Positions 16,099 through 25,009 of a DNA stretch of 64,000 nucleotides are shown piece by piece. The position numbers and the translations under genes were made by a program. The notes beneath the pieces are model-generated. The model was given only the letters and a program-made list of their open reading frames with translations. It made no database searches and had not been told where the DNA came from. Positions within the stretch are counted from its first letter, which is position 1; each line of letters opens with the position of its first letter. This DNA comes from an uncultured Eubacteriales bacterium (lineage in GTDB: Bacteria > Bacillota > Clostridia > Christensenellales > QALW01): positions 1 to 64,000 of the forward strand of contig URIR01000004.1 of assembly GCA_900547955.1 (NCBI GenBank), read 5' to 3'.

Positions 16099-17937
16099 TT
16101 ATTTAGCAATATTATTTAAAATATCCGCGGCCCTTAAAGCAATATCCTGAGCAGTTATATGGAACAGCCTTTGCTGCTGGCCTACCGTGGCATGCGGAAC
16201 GACGCTGTCAGATAAATTCATCCCATAAACCGCTGTTTTTCCGCCCAATCCCTCCATATATCCGCTTACCCCCTCAAACAGGCCGCCTGCGCATACATTA
16301 TCCTCAATCACCAGCAAACAACTTTTTGCACTAAGTTCGGATAAAAGCCCGGCGTCTATAGGCTTTAAAAAGCATGCGTCAATCACGTCGGCGCGTATTC
16401 CCTGAGAAATTAGAATTTCATATGCCTTAACCGCCTGATGCAGCATGGCCCCAAAGGCAATAAGCGTAATTTCAGCGTCTGATTTATAAATATACTGCCA
16501 TCTATACGGCTCAAGCGGCTGATTGACAGATATTTTAATATTGCAGCCCTTAGGGTAGCGAATCAATGAAGGAGAGCTGCTTTTAAGCGCCAGCTCCATC
16601 ATATATTTTAATGTAGGAATATCTCTGGGCGCCATTATGGATAAATTAGGCATACCCCTTAAAAAGCCAAGGTCATATATTCCTTGATGCGCTTCGCCGT
16701 CCTCTCCCGTAAGCCCAGCGCGATCCTCCAAAATAACTACCGGCAGCCCCTGCAGACATATATCGTGAAAAACCTGATCCAAACCTCTTTGCAAAAAAGT
16801 TGAATATATCGCCACAAACGGGCGCATCCCCCCTTTAGCAAGCCCCGCCGCAAGCGCCAGAGCATGCTGCTCGCATATACCTACATCAAAAAAGCGAGAG
16901 GGATACAGCGCCGCAAAATGCCGCAGGCCGGTTCCCAAAGGCATACCGGCAGTAATAGCGCATACACCGTCATTTTCGCGGGCAGCGCGTATAAGCTCCT
17001 CTCCCATGGCAATAGAAAAGCTTTCCGCTCCTTCTATGCTCCCTTCGCTGGAGGAAACGCCGTGATATTTCTCAGGATTCTCCTCCGCCGGCGGATATCC
17101 CTTTCCCTTTTTAGTGGCAACATGGACTAAGACCGGTCCATCCTCCTGCTTTGTACGCTCCAAAATTTTTATCAATGCGGGTATGTCGTGACCGTTTATA
17201 GGACCTAAATATTTTATACCCAGGCGTTCAAAGAGGGTATCCCCCATAATCATATATCTAATTGAATTTTTTATTCGTTCCAGCAGCTTATAAAGCGGCT
17301 TGCCTACAAGAGGAATTTTATTCAGAACTCTGGTCAGTCCCCTTTTAAAATCCGCATATGGACGAGTAGTGCGCAGCATGGTAAGATGCTCTGAAAGCGC
17401 TCCAACATTCTGCGCTATAGACATATCGTTCTGATTCAGAATTATTATAAGCCGACATTTTTTATAGCCTAAATCATTTATAGCCTCTAAGGCCATGCCG
17501 CCGCCCAGCGCTCCGTCTCCGATAACCGCGATTACATTAAATTTTTCTCCCTTAAGGTCGCGCGCTCTGGCCAGACCAAGCGCCGTAGAAATGCTTGCTG
17601 AGCTATGACCGGTGGTAAAAATATCGTGAATACTTTCATCCTTATTGGAAAATCCGCTTAAGCCGTTTTGTATGCGTATGCTCTTAAATTCCCGGGCGCG
17701 GCCCGTAAGCAATTTATGTATATAAGTTTGATGCCCTACGTCAAAAACTATTTTATCCTCAGGACTGTCAAAAACATAATGCAAGGCTAAGGTAAGCTCT
17801 ACAACGCCTAAATTTGACGCAAGATGCCCGCCGTTTTTAAGTATAACCTCTATAAGCTCGCCGCGTATCCGGGCGCTCAGCTCATATAGTTCAGAGGGCG
17901 CCATGCTCTTAAGCTTTTTAAGATCTATATCAATCAT
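16099..17937 (-). CDS. dxs: 1-deoxy-D-xylulose-5-phosphate synthase
   Basis: 612 residues from ATG 17937 (MIDIDLKKLKSM). The thiamine-diphosphate motif GDGALGGGMALEAIND, the DVGHQTYIHKLLTGR region and the pyrimidine-domain motif EDRAGLTGEDGEAHQG are intact. It condenses pyruvate and glyceraldehyde 3-phosphate, the first step of the MEP isoprenoid pathway. Its start overlaps the end of oapA by 8 bases (ATGATTGA), so the two are translationally coupled downstream of the OLE RNA. dxs is a common neighbour of OLE in Firmicutes. Confidence 0.96.
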   Translation of the reverse strand: MIDIDLKKLKSMAPSELYELSARIRGELIEVILKNGGHLASNLGVVELTLALHYVFDSPEDKIVFDVGHQTYIHKLLTGRAREFKSIRIQNGLSGFSNKDESIHDIFTTGHSSASISTALGLARARDLKGEKFNVIAVIGDGALGGGMALEAINDLGYKKCRLIIILNQNDMSIAQNVGALSEHLTMLRTTRPYADFKRGLTRVLNKIPLVGKPLYKLLERIKNSIRYMIMGDTLFERLGIKYLGPINGHDIPALIKILERTKQEDGPVLVHVATKKGKGYPPAEENPEKYHGVSSSEGSIEGAESFSIAMGEELIRAARENDGVCAITAGMPLGTGLRHFAALYPSRFFDVGICEQHALALAAGLAKGGMRPFVAIYSTFLQRGLDQVFHDICLQGLPVVILEDRAGLTGEDGEAHQGIYDLGFLRGMPNLSIMAPRDIPTLKYMMELALKSSSPSLIRYPKGCNIKISVNQPLEPYRWQYIYKSDAEITLIAFGAMLHQAVKAYEILISQGIRADVIDACFLKPIDAGLLSELSAKSCLLVIEDNVCAGGLFEGVSGYMEGLGGKTAVYGMNLSDSVVPHATVGQQQRLFHITAQDIALRAADILNNIAK

Positions 17938-18514
17938 TGGCCCTATCCCTCTTTTTAAATAGCGACAGAAAAACCCCCACAAGTAAAAGTATATCCTTGC
18001 TTCTCTTAAGAGCGATAGTTTTCCCAAAGGCCTTGCCCCCTATTGTGAGACACGCTACTATCGCGCTGAAAAAAATAGTAAATATCATTTCCATTAAAGA
18101 GCTGGAAATATTTTTTGCAATTACAACGTTATAAATAATTGCAGAGGTCGCCGCTCCCGAAACTATGCCGCATATATCCCCGACTATATCATTGCATATG
18201 CTGCATACTTTATCGGTATTTTTTATCAGTCCCAGCACTTCTTTAGCGCCTCTCACCTTTCTGCTTGACATAGCGACAAAGGGCGCCTGTTCCGCCGAGG
18301 CCATAGCAGTACCAATCATATCAAAAATAATGCTAATAATTACCAGCAGCAGTACTATAAACGCCGAAATATAAACCGAAGCCGAGCGTACAATCAATTC
18401 GGAAAATAACGAAAAAGCTATTGTCATAAAAAATGAAATGAAGGTCGCCTTAACCGCCCAGTTTATGCCCGGCTTGGATTTAGGGGATTTTTTATTGTCT
18501 AAGGTATTTTTCAA
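17930..18514 (-). CDS. oapA: OLE-associated membrane protein OapA
   Basis: 194 residues. Start is a TTG at 18514 with SD GGAGATG. Four hydrophobic segments (about residues 23-45, 48-68, 118-135 and 140-160) and basic ends. The motif IIFDMIGTAMASAEQAPF after the second segment resembles the DUF21 membrane domain of CNNM/CorC-type magnesium proteins, a similarity noted for OapA. OapA binds OLE RNA and holds it at the membrane; in Bacillus halodurans loss of either causes sensitivity to cold, alcohols and Mg2+. Position (directly after OLE, directly before dxs), length and topology all agree. The name depends on the OLE identification. Confidence 0.85.
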   Translation of the reverse strand: MKNTLDNKKSPKSKPGINWAVKATFISFFMTIAFSLFSELIVRSASVYISAFIVLLLVIISIIFDMIGTAMASAEQAPFVAMSSRKVRGAKEVLGLIKNTDKVCSICNDIVGDICGIVSGAATSAIIYNVVIAKNISSSLMEMIFTIFFSAIVACLTIGGKAFGKTIALKRSKDILLLVGVFLSLFKKRDRAND

Positions 18515-18642
18515 AACAACATCTCCAATATTAAATCATGCAAAAAACGCAGGGCTGACTCAAAAAAATTTATTAATACTTAAAGCCTATAAAATATTAA
18601 ACGGCCCAGCCGTAATGCGTTAAAAAGCATGAAAATAATAAA

Positions 18643-19221
18643 AAGGTGGTAGCAAATCGGGTAAACCTTGCGGCTTAGGTCGAGCCAGATTTCCTTGCGT
18701 CCTGCCCCCCGTCGCCGAAGGGGCGGTTTCCCATTAAAGGACGTATTGCGCCGTTGCCCGAACGCAACGCTCGATAGCCACTTAGACCACACTATAATCC
18801 CCGAAATGCCGTAAACAGTCTAGGAGATTTCCTCGGCAGCACGCCCAGCCTCTAGCCTCTTTTGCAGACAAGATTTCAAAAGGCCGTCATTACGTTAAAG
18901 CATGGCCATGCTTAAAACGAATGTTCCTTTATCCCTCAAAATCCACTCAAGGCAGGCTACGCTGTACACAGCAGCCAATAACGGCACCGCATAGCAGGTT
19001 CATCCATATCCAGTAGCTTAAAAGCCACCGCAATATGTCTCCGCGGAGACTGGGTCAACGCCCGCATGCCATTGCGGATCGCCCAACCTCCTTAACTCCC
19101 AGCACAAACCCCGGACTGGGCGTCCGAAGCCTGCACAAGAAACTTCATCGATATGCCCTTTGACGATTTTTTAATCCCGTCTTCAAGGCAGGACAAGCTG
19201 ACTAGAATACTGCACCACCTT
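18643..19221 (-). ncRNA. ole: OLE RNA (ornate, large, extremophilic)
   Basis: About 580 nt with no supported ORF, GC-richer than its flanks. The ends pair perfectly on the minus strand: AAGGTGGT (19214-19221) with ACCACCTT (18643-18650), the expected closing stem. Internal palindromes GTCTCCGCGGAGAC (19037-19050) and AAGCATGGCCATGCTT (18898-18913), and the hairpin CCGCCCCTTCGG, show strong secondary structure. OLE RNA is about 600 nt and lies immediately upstream of oapA, often followed by dxs, exactly as here. RNase P RNA and tmRNA hallmarks are absent. OLE forms a membrane ribonucleoprotein with OapA. The identification rests on size, structure and synteny, not on a covariance-model search. 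Confidence 0.85.
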
Positions 19222-19329
19222 AATAACTAAAACTACATATATAATCCCTTGCCTTTATTCAATCATACAACGCCGGCATTTATTTTATCAGACTCAAATG
19301 ACAGAAATAAAGCAAAATCTTATATTTGT

Positions 19330-19357
19330 ATTATATCATAAATTAATTAAAATGCAA
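19330..19357 (-). promoter_or_regulatory. Probable promoter of the OLE-oapA-dxs transcript
   Basis: Minus-strand TTGCAT, 16 bp, TATAAT, just after the engB stop. Transcription would start near 19323, about 100 nt before the closing stem of the OLE RNA. Confidence 0.55.
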
Positions 19358-19377
19358 ATTTAAAATAATTCATCCTA

Positions 19378-19971
19378 TTAATCCTGTCCGCAAACCGTTA
19401 ACTCCCCCATCCGCTCAAGTAATTTTTCCCGTCCCTCACCGTTGACGGCAGAAACCGGATAAATGTCCGAGGAAATTATACCCGTTTCACGCGAAAGCTC
19501 TATTATCCGCTTTGCCTGCTGCGCTCTCGAGAGCTTATCCGCTTTAGTTGCAATGATACTAAATGGTTTCTGATAATAATACAGCCAATCAAGCATCAAT
19601 TTATCGTCCTGAGTAGGCGCATGCCTAATATCCAGCAGCAGAAACACATGCCTAAGCTGCTGGCTGCTATTAAGATAAAACTCTATAAGCTCGCTGAAGC
19701 GCCTTTTTTCATTTTCTCCAATCTTTGCAAAGCCGTAGCCCGGCAAATCCATAAGACAAAACTTCTGATTTATAATAAACGCATTAATAATCCTAGTCTT
19801 GCCTGGAGTTTTCCCTATCTTAGCAAGCTTAGAATTGCGGGTAAGCATATTTATCAGGCTGGATTTGCCGACATTGGAACGTCCTGCAACCGCTATTTCA
19901 GGCAGGCCGCTAGGCTTATACTGAGCAGGCAGAGCAAATCCATAAGCATATTCAGCTCTTTTTATCTCCAT
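19378..19971 (-). CDS. engB: Ribosome biogenesis GTPase YsxC/EngB
   Basis: 197 residues from ATG 19971 (AAAGG upstream). G1 GRSNVGKSS, G2/G3 around TRIINAF and DLPGYGFA, and G4 TKADK are all present. It is needed for late 50S subunit assembly. It overlaps the end of lon by 20 bases, the classic clpX-lon-engB order, and is followed by the OLE promoter. Confidence 0.95.
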   Translation of the reverse strand: MEIKRAEYAYGFALPAQYKPSGLPEIAVAGRSNVGKSSLINMLTRNSKLAKIGKTPGKTRIINAFIINQKFCLMDLPGYGFAKIGENEKRRFSELIEFYLNSSQQLRHVFLLLDIRHAPTQDDKLMLDWLYYYQKPFSIIATKADKLSRAQQAKRIIELSRETGIISSDIYPVSAVNGEGREKLLERMGELTVCGQD

Positions 19972-22315
19972 TATTGGCCGCCTTTCCGCTGCTCCGCTCC
20001 TTTTTAACGGGCATTTTAACAAGCGCATTTTTCAGCACCTGATTAATTTCGCTGACAGGAATAAATTCTATTTCTGAACAAATCTCCTGCGGGATATCCG
20101 ATATGTCTTCAACATTATCAGAAGGTATTATTATGCGCCTAATTTCCGCGCGGTAAGCTGCCAGCGCTTTTTCCTTCAGCCCGCCTATAGGCAGAACCTT
20201 TCCGCTGAGAGTTATTTCCCCAGTCATGGCCGTATCTGAACGCACAGGTATTCCGGATAAAACAGATACCATTGCAGAAAACATGCTTATGCCAGCCGAG
20301 GGTCCGTCCTTGGGCATAGCCCCTTCGGGAATATGAATGTGAATGTCCTTTTTCTTATGAAAATCCGGGCTTATTCCCCAATGCTCAGCATTTGCCCGTA
20401 TTAATCCCATTCCCGTCATGGCCGATTCCTTCATGACCTCTCCTAAGTGTCCCGTAAGCACCAATTCGCCGCTGCCAGGCATGGCCGCCGCTTCAATATT
20501 AAGAGTCTCGCCTCCAACGCTGGTCCAGGCTAAACCGGTAACAATGCCTACTGAATCCTTCTTATTAGTTCCGCCCCTGTGTATCTTTTTATCGGTTAAA
20601 TAATTTTCTAAATTCTCTTTGGTAACTGAAATAGTCTCCGCCTTATTCTTAACCACTTCTATAGCGGCTTTTCGACATATTGCGCCTAACCGGCGTTCTA
20701 AATTTCTAACTCCAGCTTCCCGCGTGTAATCATCAATTATTTCCAAAATCGCCTCGTCGCTTACAGACAAACAGTCTTCCTTAAGACCGTGTTCCCTAAT
20801 TTGCCTGGGCAAAAGATGCCTTTTCGCAATTTGAAGCTTCTCCTGGTCAGTATAGCCCGAAAGCTGTATAAGCTCCATACGGTCCAAAAGCGGCCTGGGA
20901 ATAGTATCGGAGGTATTCGCCGTAGTTATAAACATAACCTTGCTTAAATCATAGGGTACCTCAAGATAATGGTCGCTGAAAGCATTATTTTGCTCCGAAT
21001 CCAGTACCTCCAGCATGGCCGAAGCCGGATCCCCCCTGAAATCGCTGGACATCTTATCAATTTCATCCAAAAGAAAAAGCGGATTGATAGTGCCCGCCTG
21101 GCGCATATGATAAATTATTTTACCAGGCAGAGCGCCCACATAGGTGCGTCTATGCCCGCGAATTTCAGCCTCGTCACGCACTCCGCCCAGAGACATCCTT
21201 ATAAAGCTCCGTCCCAGCGCCTTAGCTATGGACCGGGCAATAGAGGTTTTTCCTACGCCGGGAGGGCCTACAAGGCATAATATTGGGCCATGCATACTGT
21301 TGGTAAGCGCATGCACCGCCAGAAATTCCAATATTCTCTCCTTCACCCTCTCCAGCCCGTAATGGTCGGCTTCTAAAATTTTTGAAGCATAATCAAGATC
21401 CTGATTGTCTGTAGATTGATTCTGCCACGGCAATTCCAGCATCCATTCCAGATATGTGCGTATTAACGCTCCCTCAGGCATGCCTGTCGGCATTCGCTTC
21501 ATGCGTTCCAATTCCTTAAGGCATTTTTTCCTGGCGTTTTCGCTCATATCGCTCTGTTCAATACGCTGTAATAATTCCTCAGCCTCCTCAGTATCTCCCT
21601 CGCCCAGCTCCTTTTGTATGGCTTTAACCTGTTCCCGCAAATAATATTCCTTCTGAGACTGATCAATCTGGCGCTTAACCCTTACCGAAATTTTCTTTTC
21701 CATTTCCATTATTTGGATTTCAGAAAGCAGAAATTCATACAGCCATTCCAAACGCTTGACTGGGTCAAAAATATCCAGTATTTCTTGCCGCTGCTCTTCA
21801 TTTTCCAAAATACTGGCAGTCATAAGGTCGGCAAAATAAGAAGGGTCGTTCACAGCTTTCAGCGACTGCAGTATATCAGGAGAAACCTTGCCCGATTCCT
21901 GAGCATATTCCTCAAAGACATTGGTTATAAGCCTCATAAGCGCAGAAGCCTGAACATGATCGTATACAAACTCATCAGGCGCTTCTTTAATAACTGCTTC
22001 AAACATATGCTCGTCTGTCGTAATAGCCTTTATTTCCGCTCTGTATAATCCCTCTGCCAGGATTCTTACCGTATCCCCAGGAATCCTTAAAACCTGTTTT
22101 ATACGGCACACACATCCCACTTTAGCCAAATCATCCAGCATCGGATCCTCTATAGCCGCCTCTTTCTGACTTATCAAAAATATCTGCTGGCTGGAAAGCA
22201 TTGATTGCTCTATGGCGGCTTTGGATTTTGCCCGAGCTACGTCCACATGCATAGACATACTGGGAAATATGGCCATTCCTCTCATGGGAATCATAGGTAG
22301 TGTCAGCTCGCTCAT
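19952..22315 (-). CDS. lon: ATP-dependent protease Lon
   Basis: 787 residues from ATG 22315 (MSELTLPMIPMRG), preceded by GGAG. Substrate-binding LAN domain, coiled region (about 190-290), AAA+ module with Walker A GPPGVGKTS and Walker B LFLLDEIDK, and protease domain with catalytic Ser in DGPSAGISM and Lys in GKVLPIGGLKEKA. It degrades damaged and regulatory proteins in the cytoplasm. Consensus promoter at 22403-22431. Confidence 0.97.
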   Translation of the reverse strand: MSELTLPMIPMRGMAIFPSMSMHVDVARAKSKAAIEQSMLSSQQIFLISQKEAAIEDPMLDDLAKVGCVCRIKQVLRIPGDTVRILAEGLYRAEIKAITTDEHMFEAVIKEAPDEFVYDHVQASALMRLITNVFEEYAQESGKVSPDILQSLKAVNDPSYFADLMTASILENEEQRQEILDIFDPVKRLEWLYEFLLSEIQIMEMEKKISVRVKRQIDQSQKEYYLREQVKAIQKELGEGDTEEAEELLQRIEQSDMSENARKKCLKELERMKRMPTGMPEGALIRTYLEWMLELPWQNQSTDNQDLDYASKILEADHYGLERVKERILEFLAVHALTNSMHGPILCLVGPPGVGKTSIARSIAKALGRSFIRMSLGGVRDEAEIRGHRRTYVGALPGKIIYHMRQAGTINPLFLLDEIDKMSSDFRGDPASAMLEVLDSEQNNAFSDHYLEVPYDLSKVMFITTANTSDTIPRPLLDRMELIQLSGYTDQEKLQIAKRHLLPRQIREHGLKEDCLSVSDEAILEIIDDYTREAGVRNLERRLGAICRKAAIEVVKNKAETISVTKENLENYLTDKKIHRGGTNKKDSVGIVTGLAWTSVGGETLNIEAAAMPGSGELVLTGHLGEVMKESAMTGMGLIRANAEHWGISPDFHKKKDIHIHIPEGAMPKDGPSAGISMFSAMVSVLSGIPVRSDTAMTGEITLSGKVLPIGGLKEKALAAYRAEIRRIIIPSDNVEDISDIPQEICSEIEFIPVSEINQVLKNALVKMPVKKERSSGKAANNGDKKS

Positions 22316-22402
22316 ATATTCTCCATTTCCTCCGACTGCCTTGCAAGCCGCCGGTATAGTAATAATCAAAAAAATTCGGCTTCATATATAAGCCGCTAAT
22401 AT

Positions 22403-22431
22403 ATTATATATTGTTTGCAGTTAAAAAGCAA
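22403..22431 (-). promoter_or_regulatory. Sigma-A promoter of lon
   Basis: Minus-strand TTGCTT, 17 bp, TATAAT, about 90 nt before the lon start. No CIRCE or CtsR-type repeat is visible. Confidence 0.65.
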
Positions 22432-22475
22432 ATATAATAAATATGAATGCGAATGATTTTTCCAATGAAAAACTC

Positions 22476-22504
22476 AAGGGCGCGTATTATGTATACGCGC
22501 CCTT
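22476..22504 (-). terminator. Terminator after the small secreted-protein locus
   Basis: AAGGGCGCGTAT/ATACGCGCCCTT, a perfect 12-bp stem with a 5-base loop, about 50 bp beyond the last stop of the locus at 22555. Confidence 0.75.
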
Positions 22505-22554
22505 TGTCAAATAAATATCAAAATCAGCTATATTTCTATAGGACGGATGTTTGG

Positions 22555-22837
22555 TTATTGTTTGGAATCACTATTATACGCATAATTGTAAAAATATCCT
22601 ATATTACCGTCCAATGTGCTGACTCCTCCGATTATTCCAATACTAAATTTATTTGAATGAATTTTAATGCTTTTTAAATAGGTATCCTCAATATATTACT
22701 GATTGCCTGCATTGCAATGCATACGGACGAATATCATATTTTCCCGAATAGCCCGCGCCTTGCAGCTCTGAATAACTGAACGTGCATAAATTAATCAACA
22801 ACAACCCAACCAATGCAGTAACTATTGACTTTTTCAT
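22555..22837 (-). pseudogene. Small secreted protein gene broken by a single-base frameshift
   Basis: ATG at 22837 opens a 49-residue frame (MKKSIVTALVGLLLINLCTF..., a signal peptide) that stops at 22688. Skipping one T at the preceding ATATATT tract continues it as EDTYLKSIKIHSNKFSIGII and onward to YAYNSDSKQ and a TAA at 22555-22557. The second part has protein-like composition but no start codon of its own. The sum would be a 92-residue secreted protein. Either the gene is a recent pseudogene, the read has an indel, or the 49-residue form is real. No family recognised. It lies downstream of 22901-23596 in the same transcript. Confidence 0.55.
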
Positions 22838-22849
22838 AAGCTTACTTTC

Positions 22850-22873
22850 TTATTTACTAAAGCGGTACCCCAT
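22850..22873 (-). other. Seven-codon mini-ORF with strong SD before the small secreted gene
   Basis: AGAAAGGAG, six bases, then ATG GGG TAC CGC TTT AGT AAA TAA (MGYRFSK). It lies mostly within the loop of a possible AAAGCGG/CCGCTTT stem (22896-22902 with 22859-22865). Its ribosome binding site is better than that of the following gene. It could be a leader peptide or chance. Confidence 0.3.
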
Positions 22874-22900
22874 TTTGAACTCCTTTCTCATTATTCCGCT

Positions 22901-23596
22901 TTAAGAACGTATGAATAGTGATACAGAGCCCTGCAAAGTATTATCCTTATATACGCCGCATGAAAAGCAAACAGTTTGAAAATCGAAATCTGCGCCATCC
23001 ACCTTTTGGATAACATCATTGCTTATTAAATAACAATTCTCTCCTTCATCAGCCTGCTTATCCAGAACTATATTTATATAATCTCCATCATAGCTTTTTA
23101 AAATATCCTCTGCCAAATAAAGCTTTGATATTAAATCCGCCCGACCGGCGCTTATGCCTGCGGCCGCTATATCCTCAGCATTATATTTATCTGCCTCTAT
23201 ATAGAAGCCCTGAAGCTGAATTTCAGAACCGCTCTGTCCTAAAAACTCATATAATATATGCTTGTCTTTTTGCATATATAATTTATAGGCTCGCATATAC
23301 ATATCTTTAATTATAAGTCCACGCTCGTTCAATACAATACCTATTTCAATTTCGTTGAATATCAGGTCGTTAAAAGCTTTATCCGTGCTTTTATCAAATT
23401 GCTTTAACTCTGTCTCAAAAAGTTTTAAAGAATTATTAACCGGAGAAAAATCTCGCCAGTTAGTCTCCCTGTTATACCATGGCGCTTCGCGCAAAGCTAC
23501 AACGTAATCTTTTTTTAGCAGGCTTGTAAAAATAATAACGGCTATTATAATAACTACAACTAAAATAGGAAAAACAATTAATAGTTTCTTTTTCAT
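22901..23596 (-). CDS. Membrane-anchored extracellular protein of unknown function
   Basis: 231 residues with an N-terminal transmembrane anchor (about 5-26, LLIVFPILVVVIIIAVIIF) and no lipobox. The rest is hydrophilic and probably outside the cell, with a pair of cysteines late on (VCFSCGVYKDN). No known domain recognised. SD GGAGGAAG. Its promoter carries a perfect Spo0A-box core at the predicted start of transcription, so repression at the onset of sporulation is likely. The small secreted gene downstream is probably co-transcribed. Confidence 0.7.
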   Translation of the reverse strand: MKKKLLIVFPILVVVIIIAVIIFTSLLKKDYVVALREAPWYNRETNWRDFSPVNNSLKLFETELKQFDKSTDKAFNDLIFNEIEIGIVLNERGLIIKDMYMRAYKLYMQKDKHILYEFLGQSGSEIQLQGFYIEADKYNAEDIAAAGISAGRADLISKLYLAEDILKSYDGDYINIVLDKQADEGENCYLISNDVIQKVDGADFDFQTVCFSCGVYKDNTLQGSVSLFIRS

Positions 23597-23625
23597 AATA
23601 CTTCCTCCGCAATAAATATCAAATC

Positions 23626-23666
23626 TTCGACAATATAATATTAACTTACGCGCATCGCCTTGTCAA
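23626..23666 (-). promoter_or_regulatory. Sigma-A promoter with overlapping Spo0A box
   Basis: Minus-strand TTGACA (23661-23666), 17 bp, TAATAT (23638-23643), then TTGTCGAA with the 0A core TGTCGAA at 23626-23632, which covers the expected +1. A Spo0A-P dimer there would block transcription of 22901-23596, the arrangement seen at repressed promoters such as abrB. Confidence 0.65.
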
Positions 23667-23689
23667 TACTGCTTCAAAAGTTTTATAAA

Positions 23690-23717
23690 AAAGCAGCGGA
23701 TATAGCGCCGCTGCTTT
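23690..23717 (-). terminator. Terminator after clpX
   Basis: AAAGCAGCGG/CCGCTGCTTT, a perfect 10-bp stem followed by T6 on the minus strand, 18 bp past the clpX stop. Confidence 0.9.
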
Positions 23718-23734
23718 AAAAATAGCATTTTTTA

Positions 23735-24997
23735 TTATGAAACCTGGTCTTTTTTCCTTGCTTTAGCCTTTTCTAACAGAGGAGGCTCCCTATCAGTAAT
23801 ACACTGCTCGGTAACAACGCATTTTGAAATATTCTCCATTGAAGGAAGCTCAAACATAGTCTGGGTAAGCGCTTCCTCTATAATGGAACGCAGTCCGCGC
23901 GCGCCCGTTTTACGGCTTATCGCCTTTTTGGCTATAGCCCTGACCGCTTCCGGCTCAAAATTCAGCTCTACGCCGTCAATTTCAAATAGCCTCGCATACT
24001 GCTTGACCAGCGCGTTTTTAGGCTGCGTAAGAATATCCACAAGCATATCCTCATTCAAAGCGTTTAAGGTAACAATGCTGGCCAGTCTGCCTATAAGCTC
24101 AGGAATAAGTCCAAATTTAACTAAATCCTGAGGCATAACCTGTTTTAAAACCTCGCCGATATCCTGCTGCCGGGAAAGCAATTTTATTTCCGAGCCAAAG
24201 CCTACTGTCTTTTTGCCCACGCGGCTTTCAATTATCTTCTCCAGACCGTCAAAAGCGCCTCCGCAGATAAAGAGAATGTTGGTAGTATCCAACTGGATAA
24301 TCTCCTGATGCGGATGCTTGCGGCCGCCGGTCGGAGGTACATGAGCTATTGTGCCTTCCAGTATTTTAAGCAGAGCCTGCTGCACTCCTTCGCCCGAAAC
24401 ATCCCGGGTAATGCTTGGATTATCAGACCGGCGGGAAATTTTATCTATCTCGTCTATATATATTATGCCCCGTTCTGCCTTAGGCAAATCGTAATCGGCC
24501 GCCTGAATAAGTCGGAGCAGAATATTTTCAACGTCGTCTCCCACATATCCGGCTTCGGTTAAGGTAGTAGCGTCGGCAATGGCAAAAGGTACGTTCAAAA
24601 TTCTGGCCAGAGTCTGCGCAAGATAGGTTTTACCCGTACCAGTAGGACCAATCATTAAAATGTTGCTTTTCTGAATCTCAACATCGTCAGTATTCTTTTT
24701 ATATGCAATACGCTTATAATGATTATATACCGCCACAGCTAAAGCCTTTTTTGCCTCGTCCTGACCTATTACATACTGGTCAAGCGTTTCCTTTATTTCA
24801 GCCGGCTTAGGCAGATATATTTCATTAACCGCATTGTTGTCCATTTCAGGCGCATCTTCTAAGGCCTCAAGACAATCGTCTATGCATTCGTCGCAGATAA
24901 AAATTCCTGGAGGACCAGCGACCAGACGTTTTACCTGGTCGCGCGTGCGGTTGCAGAAAGTACACCGTATTATTCTCTTATCGTCATATTTAGGCAT
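23735..24997 (-). CDS. clpX: ATP-dependent Clp protease ATPase subunit ClpX
   Basis: 420 residues. N-terminal zinc finger CTFCNRT...CDEC (about 12-38), Walker A GPTGTGKTYLAQ, Walker B IIYIDEIDK, the pore loop, and an IGF-type ClpP-contact loop (KTVGFGSE). It unfolds substrates and feeds them to ClpP. It is 12 bp from clpP; order tig-clpP-clpX as in most Firmicutes. SD AAAGGAG. Confidence 0.98.
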   Translation of the reverse strand: MPKYDDKRIIRCTFCNRTRDQVKRLVAGPPGIFICDECIDDCLEALEDAPEMDNNAVNEIYLPKPAEIKETLDQYVIGQDEAKKALAVAVYNHYKRIAYKKNTDDVEIQKSNILMIGPTGTGKTYLAQTLARILNVPFAIADATTLTEAGYVGDDVENILLRLIQAADYDLPKAERGIIYIDEIDKISRRSDNPSITRDVSGEGVQQALLKILEGTIAHVPPTGGRKHPHQEIIQLDTTNILFICGGAFDGLEKIIESRVGKKTVGFGSEIKLLSRQQDIGEVLKQVMPQDLVKFGLIPELIGRLASIVTLNALNEDMLVDILTQPKNALVKQYARLFEIDGVELNFEPEAVRAIAKKAISRKTGARGLRSIIEEALTQTMFELPSMENISKCVVTEQCITDREPPLLEKAKARKKDQVS

Positions 24998-25009
24998 TTG
25001 ACGTCTCCT

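Noticed and set aside
18580..18792. 70-residue minus-strand ORF and other frames in the OLE region
   Set aside because: They lie within the structured RNA, have Arg/Pro-rich composition typical of GC-rich non-coding sequence and lack a ribosome binding site.
18600..19225. RNase P RNA, tmRNA or group II intron as the identity of the structured RNA
   Set aside because: The conserved GAGGAAAGTCC-type RNase P start, a tRNA-like tmRNA end and intron/RT features are not present; neighbours are oapA and dxs.
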